This document shows positions 17,643 through 26,013 of a stretch of DNA of 64,000 nt, one piece after another. The translations under genes and the position numbers were made by a program. The stretch comes from JAICJC01 sp963757605 (GTDB lineage Bacteria; Actinomycetota; Thermoleophilia; Gaiellales; JAICJC01). Location of the stretch: contig CAVWSF010000005.1 of NCBI GenBank assembly GCA_963757605.1, positions 1,178,001-1,242,000 on the forward strand. The letters are read 5' to 3'. Positions within the stretch are counted from its first letter, which is position 1; each line of letters starts with the position of its first letter. A model generated the notes under the pieces. The model was not told where the DNA came from and did no database searches. It was given only the letters and a program-made list of their open reading frames with translations.

Positions 17643-18845
17643 ATGCGGCCGCCGCACGTCGTGATCGTGAGCCAGAACGCGCCGCTCGAAGGCGACTTGC
17701 GCCCGCGGCGAGAGGCCGAGGCGCTGGCGGCAGCCGGGTACGAGGTCACACTCGTCGGAGGATGCTTGTCGTGGTCCGACGTGCGGCGGGCGACAAGTCC
17801 AGATGTGAGACTCGAGCTCTTCTCACACCCCGTGGATGGAACCGGCGTCAGTGGACAGATCCGCGAACAGGGCCAGGCGATGGCGAGAGCGCTCCTCGCT
17901 GTGCGGCGGGCCGGTCGACACGCGCCCATTTCGGTAGTGCACGCCGGGAATCCACCCGACAGCCTGTTCCTGGCGCCGCGCGTCCTCTCGCCGTTCCAGG
18001 GCTCGACTCCACGCTTCGTCTTCGACCAGCACGACGCTGCTCCGGTGCTCCTGGCCGAGAAATTCAGCCATACCCGCCTCTTCCCACCCCTGAAGGCCAT
18101 GGCCGCCGCGATGGAGCGCCGGAGCTTCGCCGCCGCGCGTCTCGTGGTGTTCGCGAACGAGGAGTACCGCTCCCGGGCAATGCGTCACCGTCTGCTCCGC
18201 AGCGACTTCGTGGTGGTGCCGAACGGCTGGGCGCTGCCGCGTGTGCCGACGGATCCGCACCGACGGGACGGCGTCCCGCACCTCCTCGCCTACGTCGGCA
18301 CGATCAGCGAGCAGGACAACGTCGACCATCTGGTCGACGCCGTGGCGGCAACCCGCGCCCGGCATCCGGTCAGGGTCGTCGTGGCCGGCGCGGGCTCTGC
18401 GCTCGAGTCCGTCAAGCGGCGTGCAGACGCCCGGGGCGTCGGCCGTTCGTTCGACTGGCTCGGGTTCGTGCCAGACCGCGACCGGATTGCGCGCATCGTG
18501 CGCGCCGCGGACGTGTGCGTGGCGCCGGAGATCGATACGGAGTTCAACCGGCTCGCAACGTTCGTCAAGATCGTCGAGTACATGTCGGCCGGAGCGCCTG
18601 TCGTCGCCCACCGGCTGCCACAGACGGAGGCTCTGGCTGGGGACACCATCGCCTATGCGCCCGACATGACCGCTCAAGGGCTGGCCGACGCCATCTGCGA
18701 CATGCTCGATGCACCCGAACGGCGGCGCGTGCTTGGCGACGCCGCGCGCGAGCGGTTCGATGAGCGGGTGCGATGGGAGCGGAACGGCGCGCCGCGCCTC
18801 GTCGCCGGCTACGAACGCCTCTTCGGTCGAGAAGATGGCGGCTGA
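17643..18845 (+). CDS. Glycosyltransferase family 4
   Basis: A 400-residue GT-B enzyme: HVVIVSQNAPLEGDLRPRRE at the N terminus, FVFDQHDAAPVL in mid first domain, LLAYVGTISEQDNVDHLVDA and ADVCVAPEIDTEFNRLATF in the second, followed by KIVEYMSAGAPVVAHRLPQT. The layout resembles WecB/WcaC-type enzymes that add a pyranose to the growing repeat. It starts five bases after the preceding gene and its 3' end overlaps the next gene by 11 bases. Confidence 0.9.
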   Translation: MRPPHVVIVSQNAPLEGDLRPRREAEALAAAGYEVTLVGGCLSWSDVRRATSPDVRLELFSHPVDGTGVSGQIREQGQAMARALLAVRRAGRHAPISVVHAGNPPDSLFLAPRVLSPFQGSTPRFVFDQHDAAPVLLAEKFSHTRLFPPLKAMAAAMERRSFAAARLVVFANEEYRSRAMRHRLLRSDFVVVPNGWALPRVPTDPHRRDGVPHLLAYVGTISEQDNVDHLVDAVAATRARHPVRVVVAGAGSALESVKRRADARGVGRSFDWLGFVPDRDRIARIVRAADVCVAPEIDTEFNRLATFVKIVEYMSAGAPVVAHRLPQTEALAGDTIAYAPDMTAQGLADAICDMLDAPERRRVLGDAARERFDERVRWERNGAPRLVAGYERLFGREDGG

Positions 18846-20376
18846 CGCCCGCACTCCGCTCCGAGTTGCGGTCATGATCGATCCGCCGCCGGTGCCCGAA
18901 TGGGTCGCATGGACGGTCGCCCGAATTGACTCGATGGAGATCTGTGATGTCGAGGCGATCGTCGAGGTTCCTCCGGATCGCCGGCGGCGTGCTCCGCCGC
19001 CGCTCGGATATCGGCTCTACGAGCGGATCGACGAGTGGGTGTTTGGCCCGGCAACTTCGATGCGCGACGCCGATCTGACGCCGACGCACTTGCAGACCCG
19101 GCTACCGCCGGGCCGGCTCGACGTTGTCGTCTCGTTCGTGCCCATCGGCCGTTCGGAGTGGCCGGGGCCGGCACCTCGGCACGGCGTGTGGGCGATCGCG
19201 CCGGCCGATGTGGACCGGCGCCGCCCTGACCCAAGCCGGTTCTGGGACGTGTACACCCGCCGCCCGAGGACCGCGACGGGGGTCGTAGCGATGCGTGATC
19301 GCCGTCCCGAGGTGCTCGCCCGAGCCTCCACGCCGACCGATCCGCTCTCGGTGACGCGCACCCGCGACGCAGCGGCATGGGCCTCGGCGCGTCTCCTCGT
19401 TGACGCGCTCACGGCGCTCCATCGCGGGGATTCGCCTGTCCTTGAGGATCACGGGCTCTGTGAGGCGCGGCGTGCGCCGGGACCCGGCGTCATCACGGCC
19501 CACGCCCTGCGTACGGCGGCGGGCGGGATCGCCGCCAAGTGTCGCAAGCTCTGGATCCGCGGCGAGTGGTTCGTTGCAGTGCGCGCGAAGGATCGCGACG
19601 GGCACGTCGAGGACGGAGTCTGTACGCTGCCGAACCCACCAGGATGCTATCTCGGTGACCCATTCCCGATCGAAATGGGCGGCCGCCACTACCTCTTCGT
19701 GGAGCAGTTCTCCATGGCCGACGGCCGGGGGGTGATCTCGGTCCTGGAACCGCAGACCGACGGTTCCTGGTCGCCGCCGCGTCCCGTCCTCGAGCGCGAC
19801 CACCACCTGTCCTACCCGTTCGTCTTCGATCTCGACGGAACGGCCTACATGCTTCCGGAGACAGGCGCCACGGGCCGGATCGAGCTCTATCGTGCGGTCG
19901 ACTTCCCTGACCGCTGGGAGCGGGCCCGGGTGCTGATCGACGGCCTCACCGCCTTCGACGCGACGCTCCATGTCGAGAATGGGCTCTTCTGGCTCTTCGC
20001 CAATGTGGCCGAGAGCCCCGGTGATAACGGCGAGCTCCGGCTGTACTGGGCGCGGGCATTGGACGGAGAGTGGCGGCCCCATCCGGCGAACCCGATCACG
20101 AGGGATGCGGCCGGCGCCAGGCCCGCGGGCCGGCTCTTCCGGCGTGCGGGGACGCTCATCCGGCCGGCCCAGGACTGTTCCCGCCGGTACGGCGAGGCGG
20201 TCGTGCTGCACCGCGTCGAGGTGCTGTCGACGACGGAGTACCGGGAAACGCCCGTGGGCCGGATCGAGGCCGACTGGATGCCCGGCATCGAGGCCACTCA
20301 CACGTACACATTCGACTCCGGATACGAGTGCTTCGACGCCTACCGACATGTGCGGCGGCTGGCGCGGCGGCGCTGA
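18835..20376 (+). CDS. Formyltransferase-like plus GINT1-like beta-propeller protein
   Basis: A 513-residue protein with two recognisable parts. The first about 210 residues look like the formyltransferase-type domain that often precedes this family (APRHGVWAIAPADVDRR, RFWDVYTRRPRTATGVVAM, TDPLSVTRTRDAAAWASARL). The remainder matches the five-bladed propeller found at the N terminus of plant glucosamine inositolphosphorylceramide transferase and in bacterial polysaccharide clusters (GDPFPIEMGGRHYLFVEQFS, LSYPFVFDLDGTAYMLPETG, LTAFDATLHVENGLFWLFAN). Its chemistry in bacteria is not established to my knowledge. ATG 18835 overlaps the previous gene; the frame is open farther upstream. A repeat-unit modifying role is inferred from location. 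Confidence 0.75.
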   Translation: MAADARTPLRVAVMIDPPPVPEWVAWTVARIDSMEICDVEAIVEVPPDRRRRAPPPLGYRLYERIDEWVFGPATSMRDADLTPTHLQTRLPPGRLDVVVSFVPIGRSEWPGPAPRHGVWAIAPADVDRRRPDPSRFWDVYTRRPRTATGVVAMRDRRPEVLARASTPTDPLSVTRTRDAAAWASARLLVDALTALHRGDSPVLEDHGLCEARRAPGPGVITAHALRTAAGGIAAKCRKLWIRGEWFVAVRAKDRDGHVEDGVCTLPNPPGCYLGDPFPIEMGGRHYLFVEQFSMADGRGVISVLEPQTDGSWSPPRPVLERDHHLSYPFVFDLDGTAYMLPETGATGRIELYRAVDFPDRWERARVLIDGLTAFDATLHVENGLFWLFANVAESPGDNGELRLYWARALDGEWRPHPANPITRDAAGARPAGRLFRRAGTLIRPAQDCSRRYGEAVVLHRVEVLSTTEYRETPVGRIEADWMPGIEATHTYTFDSGYECFDAYRHVRRLARRR

Positions 20377-20389
20377 CGGGCCACGGGCC

Positions 20390-21244
20390 TTACGTTGGCA
20401 GCTTCTTCCGTGCCTCCTGCAGCTTGAGCCAGGATCGGATGACGGCCTCCTTCGTCTTGTCGACGGACTCCGATGCGCCGGCCGGTCGCGGTGACAGATG
20501 CATCCGCCGCATCCGCTTGTTGATCCGCGAAACGGCCTCCGCCCGCTCAACGTACCTCGTGTGGAACGGGATCGAGAACGATATGGAGATGCCGGCCTCC
20601 GTGTCGACCCAGTGCGGGACGTACGACGGCAGGTACACGCCGACGCCAGGCTCGAGGACGAACTCCTCGGCGACGGCCTGCATGGCCGCGAAGTCACACT
20701 TGCGACCGTCCACGTAGTGGTCGAACTCGCGCTGGAGCGCTGCCGGATCGTCCTCGAACGCGGCGACGTACACATGCTTCACGCCCCTGATCTGGAGGAG
20801 GAAGCTGTGCTCGACGTCGAAGTGCATCGGCGTCGTCGAGGCGGGGGCGGTGATGAACAGGTAGCCCGCTCGCTGCGTCATGCCCCCCTCCCGATCGGCG
20901 ACCAGCTCATCGACCTGGTCCAGGCATTCGTTGATGAGCTCTGCGTACTCGGGCGCCTGGTGAATGTCCCGCAGCGAGATCCTGACGCCGTTTCGCTCGA
21001 CGTCCTTGACGGTCTGCGACGGCGGGCCGTCCCCGACGTCGACGTAGCTGCCGTAGTTCGCGAGCGGGAGGTCGCCGCGCTCGCGCCGCACGGATTCGGG
21101 TGGCAGGCGATCGGCGAGATCGGCGATCGCGTCGATCGTGAACAACGGATGGTCGGCGAGATGGTGCCGGATCTCGACGGACCGGTGCGCGAACGCCTCT
21201 GCGAACGCTTCCGCATCGATCTCGACAACACGAGTCTGCTGCAT
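20390..21244 (-). CDS. JmjC/cupin-type Fe(II) oxygenase-like protein
   Basis: A 284-residue protein with a cupin-8/JmjC-like fold. The HxD pair of a 2-oxoglutarate/iron site is seen in TPMHFDVEHSFLLQIRGVKH (about residues 135-155) and the distal His in VGVYLPSYVPHWVDTEAG (about 205). Related enzymes hydroxylate proteins or small molecules. It is the only minus-strand gene in the first half of the locus, starts at ATG 21244 behind an AGGGAG ribosome site, and has its own promoter at 21317-21345. It diverges from a sulfotransferase. Its substrate is unknown; a polysaccharide or amino-sugar role is inference from place only. Confidence 0.8.
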   Translation of the reverse strand: MQQTRVVEIDAEAFAEAFAHRSVEIRHHLADHPLFTIDAIADLADRLPPESVRRERGDLPLANYGSYVDVGDGPPSQTVKDVERNGVRISLRDIHQAPEYAELINECLDQVDELVADREGGMTQRAGYLFITAPASTTPMHFDVEHSFLLQIRGVKHVYVAAFEDDPAALQREFDHYVDGRKCDFAAMQAVAEEFVLEPGVGVYLPSYVPHWVDTEAGISISFSIPFHTRYVERAEAVSRINKRMRRMHLSPRPAGASESVDKTKEAVIRSWLKLQEARKKLPT

Positions 21245-21316
21245 CCCCGCTCCCTTCGGCCCCGCGTGCCGCTTCGGTTTGTCGCACCCGGCCCCCTCAG
21301 CGCCGGGATAGGCCGG

Positions 21317-21345
21317 ATCATAGAGGACCCCCCACAGGGTCGCAA
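21317..21345 (-). promoter_or_regulatory. Sigma-70-type promoter for the cupin gene
   Basis: On the minus strand TTGCGA and TATGAT are separated by exactly 17 bases, a good match to the vegetative -35/-10 consensus in this GC-rich DNA. It lies about 73 bases upstream of ATG 21244, leaving a 5' leader of roughly 65 bases. Confidence 0.6.
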
Positions 21346-21383
21346 CGCACCGCGGAACCCCGGCAAACCCCCAGCTATCTCGA

Positions 21384-22481
21384 GTGCAGCGGTCCGGACG
21401 ACCGGCAATGTTCCGGACAACGGCCCGCCGGGCATGGAGTAGTCGCGGCGAAGGAGTGAGGATCGTTCCCATATCCAGTAGGCGCGACAGCGAGGCGAAG
21501 GTCTCGGGACTGGTGACGCCCTTGTCTTCGCATGCCGCGACCCCGCTGCGCGGTCGGCCACTGCTCCTCACCGGGGCGCATCGATCGGGCACGACATGGG
21601 TCGCGAACACCCTGGCGGCCGACGAGACGACTGCCTATCTTCCCGAGTTGTTCAACCCTGACCATTTCCACCAGAAATTGTGTGGAATCCGGTTTCCGTT
21701 CTGGTTCATGCGGATCGATACCGCCGGCAACCCCCGGTATCACACGTACCTCTCCAAGATGCTCTCCTGGGAGTTTGGCTGGCACGACGCTGCCGCCGCG
21801 ACGATCCGCTCTCCAAGCGCATGTGTACAAGCGGCACGCGTGGCTCATGCGTTTCGGCAATCGCGGACGCGCAATCGCCGGCCCCTACTGAAGGATCCGA
21901 TCGCCGTCTTCTCCGCCGAGTGGCTGGCGGAGACGTTCGCGATGGACGTCCTCGTGCTCGTACGCCACCCCGCTGCGTTCGCCGCGAGCCTCTCCCGGCT
22001 CGACTGGAGATTCGATTTCACGAACTTCCTGTCCCAGCCGTCATTGATGTCGACCGACCTCGCACCGTTCGCCGGCGAGATCGAAGCCGCGGCGCGACGC
22101 CCACTCGAACCGATAACCGAGGCGGCACTGCTCTGGAAGTCGATCTACGCCACAGTCGATCGTTATCGCAGGGAACGGCCGCGATGGATGTTCCTTCGCC
22201 ATGAGGATCTCTCGGCCGAACCCTCGAACGGCTTCCGTGCGATCTGTCGACACACGGGAATCGGCCTGTCAGGCGCCATCGCGGACATGGTCCGGCGCTC
22301 CACGTCGCCCGAAAACCCGATCGACGCCCCTCGCGGCGTAACACACGCCGTAATGCGGGACAGCCGCCGGATCGCCCGGAGCTGGCGTCTCCGAATGGAC
22401 TCTCGCGAGATTGCACTCCTGCGTGCGTCGGTCGAGGACGTCGCTTCCCGGTTCTACACCGACGAGGAGTGGCCGGAATGA
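21384..22481 (+). CDS. Sulfotransferase family protein
   Basis: A PAPS-dependent sulfotransferase of at most 365 residues. The 5'-phosphosulfate loop is RPLLLTGAHRSGTTWVANTL, and the 3'-phosphate side shows VLVLVRHPAAFAASLSRLDW with the usual Arg and Ser. It would sulfate a sugar of the polymer or its precursor; no sulfate-activation genes are in the window. The start is uncertain: GTG 21384, ATG 21408, GTG 21456 and GTG 21513 are all in frame, none has a well-spaced ribosome site, and the P-loop lies 59 residues in if the longest form is used. The 3' end overlaps the flippase ATG. Confidence 0.85.
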   Translation: MQRSGRPAMFRTTARRAWSSRGEGVRIVPISSRRDSEAKVSGLVTPLSSHAATPLRGRPLLLTGAHRSGTTWVANTLAADETTAYLPELFNPDHFHQKLCGIRFPFWFMRIDTAGNPRYHTYLSKMLSWEFGWHDAAAATIRSPSACVQAARVAHAFRQSRTRNRRPLLKDPIAVFSAEWLAETFAMDVLVLVRHPAAFAASLSRLDWRFDFTNFLSQPSLMSTDLAPFAGEIEAAARRPLEPITEAALLWKSIYATVDRYRRERPRWMFLRHEDLSAEPSNGFRAICRHTGIGLSGAIADMVRRSTSPENPIDAPRGVTHAVMRDSRRIARSWRLRMDSREIALLRASVEDVASRFYTDEEWPE

Positions 22482-24001
22482 GACCGTGGACGGGGCGCGG
22501 ACCTGCACGGGAGGCACCGCCGGTGGTCGACCCGGGCGAGGGTCATCTCGCACCGCACGAGGTCAAGGGACGCGCCACTGCCGGCGCAGTCCTCATCGGC
22601 GTCCGGGCGGCGACGACACAGACGCTTGCCCTCGTCGGCAACGTCATCCTCGCTCGCCTTCTCGTTCCGGACGACTTCGGCGCAGTGGCGTTCGGTGCAA
22701 CGCTCGTTACCGTCGCGGGCTTCCTCTCCGACGGCGGTTTGGGAGTGGCCCTCATTCGCCGAACCGACGCTCCCAGCATCGACGATCTGCGCGCGTTGCT
22801 GGGACTCCAGCTGCTCACCAGCACTGCTCTCGCGGCGATCACGATCGTGGCAGGCATCATCATCGGCCACGTCGGACTGGTTGCCGCCATCATGGCGTTG
22901 TCGCTGCCGTTCGTGGCCGCCCGCGCATCGTCGACCGTCCTGCTTGAGCGGCGCCTGCTCTATCGGCCGCTGGTGGTAGCCGAGTTCGTCGAGTCGCTGA
23001 CGTACTATCTCTGGGCGATCCCGGCCGTTCTCGTCGGGTTCGGAGTATGGGGCCTGGCGTCCGGAGCGGTGGTCCGGAGCGTGGTCGCCACAGCAGTGCT
23101 CATATACCTCTCACCCGCCGGGTGGATCGGAGTCCAGCTCAACTTCGGACGCCTGCGATCGCTACTCGGGTTCGGCGCCCGTTATCAGGCCCGCGGTCTC
23201 GTCGCCCTCATCCGTGACGAGGGCCTCAACCTGGGGATCGCGGCAGTCGCCGGGCTTTCCGTCTTGGGGATCTGGTCCCTCGCAGCGCGGGTGATGCAGG
23301 TTCCGTTCCTCGTCTTCTCCGCGCTTCTTCGCGTCTCCTATCCGGCCATGTCGCGGCTCAACCGGGCAGGATCAGAGCTCCGGGTGACCGTCGAGAATCT
23401 CGCGGCGATGACCAGCCTCCTGGCGGTGGCGGTTCTCGCACCTCTGGCCGGCGTCGCTGACCAGCTCATTCCGGCCGTGTTTGGCGGAACGTGGGCGCCG
23501 GCAGCTGAGATCATCACGTGGGCGAGCGTCGGCCTCATCTTCAGCGGACCTATCTCCGTGGCGTGCTCCGGATATCTCTATGCGACGAACGACCCCAGGA
23601 CTCCGCTACGCGCCACGGCGGCAAATGGAGCCGTGTGGCTGGTCATCTCGCTAGCGTTGATCCGCACGGTCGGCCCCGCGGCCGTCGGGATCGGGTGGCT
23701 GGTCGCGTCCTTGACCGAGGCCCTCATCTTCTCGCGGACGGTCAAGTCACGGCTGGGTGCTCGTCTCTTTCCGGTGTGCCTGCTCCCCGCGTGCTTCGCT
23801 CTTCCGACTGCCCTCTCGGCACGGATGCTTGAGATCTCGCTTGGCGGCGGCCTTGGCGGGGCGATCGTTGGGGCACTCTTCGGCGGCGCGGTCTACTTGG
23901 CACTCGTCCTCCTGTTCGCGCGCCGTTCTGTGGGGCTACTAGCTGCGGCTGTTCGCCGTGCCCGCACGCATTGGCGGCCTCCCGAGGCGGTTCAGGCGTG
24001 A
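22478..24001 (+). CDS. Polysaccharide flippase (Wzx/RfbX-like, MATE/MOP superfamily)
   Basis: A 507-residue membrane protein with about 12-14 hydrophobic segments. The family N-terminal pattern is clear: VRAATTQTLALVGNVILARLL followed by VPDDFGAVAFGATLVTVAGF, then SDGGLGVALIRR. It would flip the lipid-linked repeat unit across the membrane for polymerisation. ATG 22478 forms an ATGA overlap with the sulfotransferase stop; a GTG at 22469 is possible but inside the previous gene. A broken N-terminal copy of such a gene occurs on the other strand near 33.2 kb. Confidence 0.92.
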   Translation: MRPWTGRGPAREAPPVVDPGEGHLAPHEVKGRATAGAVLIGVRAATTQTLALVGNVILARLLVPDDFGAVAFGATLVTVAGFLSDGGLGVALIRRTDAPSIDDLRALLGLQLLTSTALAAITIVAGIIIGHVGLVAAIMALSLPFVAARASSTVLLERRLLYRPLVVAEFVESLTYYLWAIPAVLVGFGVWGLASGAVVRSVVATAVLIYLSPAGWIGVQLNFGRLRSLLGFGARYQARGLVALIRDEGLNLGIAAVAGLSVLGIWSLAARVMQVPFLVFSALLRVSYPAMSRLNRAGSELRVTVENLAAMTSLLAVAVLAPLAGVADQLIPAVFGGTWAPAAEIITWASVGLIFSGPISVACSGYLYATNDPRTPLRATAANGAVWLVISLALIRTVGPAAVGIGWLVASLTEALIFSRTVKSRLGARLFPVCLLPACFALPTALSARMLEISLGGGLGGAIVGALFGGAVYLALVLLFARRSVGLLAAAVRRARTHWRPPEAVQA

Positions 24002-24936
24002 AAGCTGGCGGTGCAGCGGTGATGCGGGGCTTGGATGTTGTCATCGTGAACTTTCACAGCGAGCGGTGGATCCGCACGGCCATCGCGCTTGCATGCGAGT
24101 TCGGGGGGGAGACGACGAGGGTGATCATCGTCGACAATTCCCCGGGAGACGGCGCAGCGGACGTCGCCCGCGCAACGCGCCGAAACGCCACCATCATCAC
24201 CAACTCGACAAATCGCGGCTACGCGGCCGCGGTGAACCAAGGGGTAGCGATTGGGAGTGCCGACACGGTTCTTCTCCTAAACCCGGACGTCCTGCGGATC
24301 TCAGGTCGCTACGCCGACGTTCTGGAAGCGTTCCGCGAGCCGGATGTCGCAGCCGTGACTACGCGCCTATGCGACACCAGCGGGTCCGTGTCACCGAGCT
24401 GCTTTCAGACGCCACGGCCCATGGATTTCGTTGCCCAGGACTTGGCGCTCGCCGCCCGTTTCCCTGAATGGAAGTGGCCGCGGCGATACCGGATGATCGA
24501 TTGGGACTATGCGTCGCCTCGGTGCGTCGATGCGGCGACCGGAGCATGTCTGTTCCTCCGACGCGCAGCGCTGGGCGATGTCGGGCCGTTTGATGAGCGC
24601 TTCTTCGTCTACTACGAGGAGACAGATTGGCTCATTCGAGCCAGGCAGTGCGGCTGGCGTACAATGTTCCTGCCGACCGTCGAGGCTGTGCACGCTTCAA
24701 GCGCCAGCTCACCGGGTGTCGGCGCTCAGCCCTCGCTTCTTCTCCTCGAGAGCCAGCACCGGTACGCGGAGAAGCACTTCGGCCGGGCCGCAAGCGCAGC
24801 GCTTCGAGCGACACAGACGGGCATCGACACAGCCCGATTGGTTCGGCATGGGTTGAGAGGCAACGCCGACCGCACGGCGATGGCTCGCAAGCGGATTCGT
24901 GTCCACTTGATGATGCGCGCTCCTCGCCCCTCGTAG
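23998..24936 (+). CDS. Glycosyltransferase family 2
   Basis: A 312-residue GT-A enzyme of the WbbL/rhamnosyltransferase type. The opening LDVVIVNFHSERWIRTAI, then VIIVDNSPGDGAAD, NRGYAAAVNQGV and VLLLNPDVLRI give the UDP/dTDP-sugar site with its DxD-like acidic end; FDERFFVYYEETDWLIRARQ is the catalytic-base region. GTG 23998 forms a GTGA overlap with the flippase stop; ATG 24022 is an alternative just before the first beta strand. A truncated relative lies at 32.4 kb. Confidence 0.9.
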   Translation: MKAGGAAVMRGLDVVIVNFHSERWIRTAIALACEFGGETTRVIIVDNSPGDGAADVARATRRNATIITNSTNRGYAAAVNQGVAIGSADTVLLLNPDVLRISGRYADVLEAFREPDVAAVTTRLCDTSGSVSPSCFQTPRPMDFVAQDLALAARFPEWKWPRRYRMIDWDYASPRCVDAATGACLFLRRAALGDVGPFDERFFVYYEETDWLIRARQCGWRTMFLPTVEAVHASSASSPGVGAQPSLLLLESQHRYAEKHFGRAASAALRATQTGIDTARLVRHGLRGNADRTAMARKRIRVHLMMRAPRPS

Positions 24937-24940
24937 CGAC

Positions 24941-25987
24941 GTGGACGTCGAGTACGCCACGTCGCTCGACGCCGTGCCACGCGCCGAATGGACTCGGCTG
25001 GCCATGGGAGCCGGCAACATCTTCGCAACCCCGGAATGGCTCTGCGCCTGGTGGCGGCGGTACGGTGGCGGGCGCGAGCCGCTGATCGGGCTTGTCAGGC
25101 GCGACTCCGAGATCGTCGCGATCGTGCCTCTGTACATCTGGCGGAAACGTGGCTTGCCGATTCTTCGCTTCATCGGGCACGGAGTGAGCGACCGACTCGG
25201 CCCAATCTCGCCGCCACCCACGGACCGAGCTGCCGCTGAGGCGATCGAACGCGCAGTCGATGCGATTCCCCTCCGCCGTTTCATCCTGCTGGCCGAGCTC
25301 GTTGCCGGCGAACAGCAGTTCGGCGGACTCGTCGGGGCACGTACCCTCTACACGGATGCCAGTCCGCTCTTGCGCGTCGAACATGCCTCGTGGGACGACT
25401 TCCTCCGGGCCCGCGGCTCGAACTTCCGCCAGCAGGTCCGCCGGTTCCCCCGCAAGTTGGCCGAGCTGGGAACCGTTTCATATCGGCTCGCGTCGGACCC
25501 CCTCACCCTTGACCAGGATCTGGACACGCTGTTCGATCTTCACCGTCGGCGCTGGGACGGCGCAACGACGCCCTTCCTGCTCGCCGCGGGGCTGCACCGC
25601 GATATCGCCGCATGTGCGCTGCGACGAGGCTGGCTGCGGTTGTGGTTCCTGGAGATCGACGGTAAGCCGGTTGCCGCATACTATGGCTTTCGTGTCGGCA
25701 GCGTTGAGGTGGCATACCAAGGCGGCAGGGACCCAGCACTTACGAAGTATCCGCTCGGCTTCGTTCTCCTTTCCCATGCCGTGCGTGAGGCCATGACCGA
25801 CGGTATTCGGGAGTACCATCTCCTCCGAGGCGGCGAGGAGTACAAGGCGCGTTTTGCAAACACCGATCTGGGGCTAGAGACGAGTGCCGTGGCGCGCGGC
25901 GTCGACGCCCGCCTCGTCCTGGCAGCGGCATCCGCACTGAGGGGCCACTCGCTGGGGATCCGACGGCGCCTCATCGACCGTATCTAA
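24941..25987 (+). CDS. GNAT/FemAB-like acyltransferase (BioF2-type domain)
   Basis: A 348-residue protein with the double-GNAT layout of the BioF2/FemAB-like acetyltransferase group, common in exopolysaccharide clusters. Supporting stretches are NIFATPEWLCAWWRRYGGG near residue 25, VPLYIWRKRGLPILRFIG near 70, and in the second half AAYYGFRVGSVEVAYQGGRD followed by GIREYHLLRGGEEYKARFA, the region that binds the acyl-CoA or aminoacyl donor. The GTG at 24941 is five bases after the preceding stop. It probably acylates an amino sugar; specificity is not readable. Confidence 0.8.
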   Translation: MDVEYATSLDAVPRAEWTRLAMGAGNIFATPEWLCAWWRRYGGGREPLIGLVRRDSEIVAIVPLYIWRKRGLPILRFIGHGVSDRLGPISPPPTDRAAAEAIERAVDAIPLRRFILLAELVAGEQQFGGLVGARTLYTDASPLLRVEHASWDDFLRARGSNFRQQVRRFPRKLAELGTVSYRLASDPLTLDQDLDTLFDLHRRRWDGATTPFLLAAGLHRDIAACALRRGWLRLWFLEIDGKPVAAYYGFRVGSVEVAYQGGRDPALTKYPLGFVLLSHAVREAMTDGIREYHLLRGGEEYKARFANTDLGLETSAVARGVDARLVLAAASALRGHSLGIRRRLIDRI

Positions 25988-26013
25988 CGGCCCGGCCACG
26001 ACACGGCGAGGCA

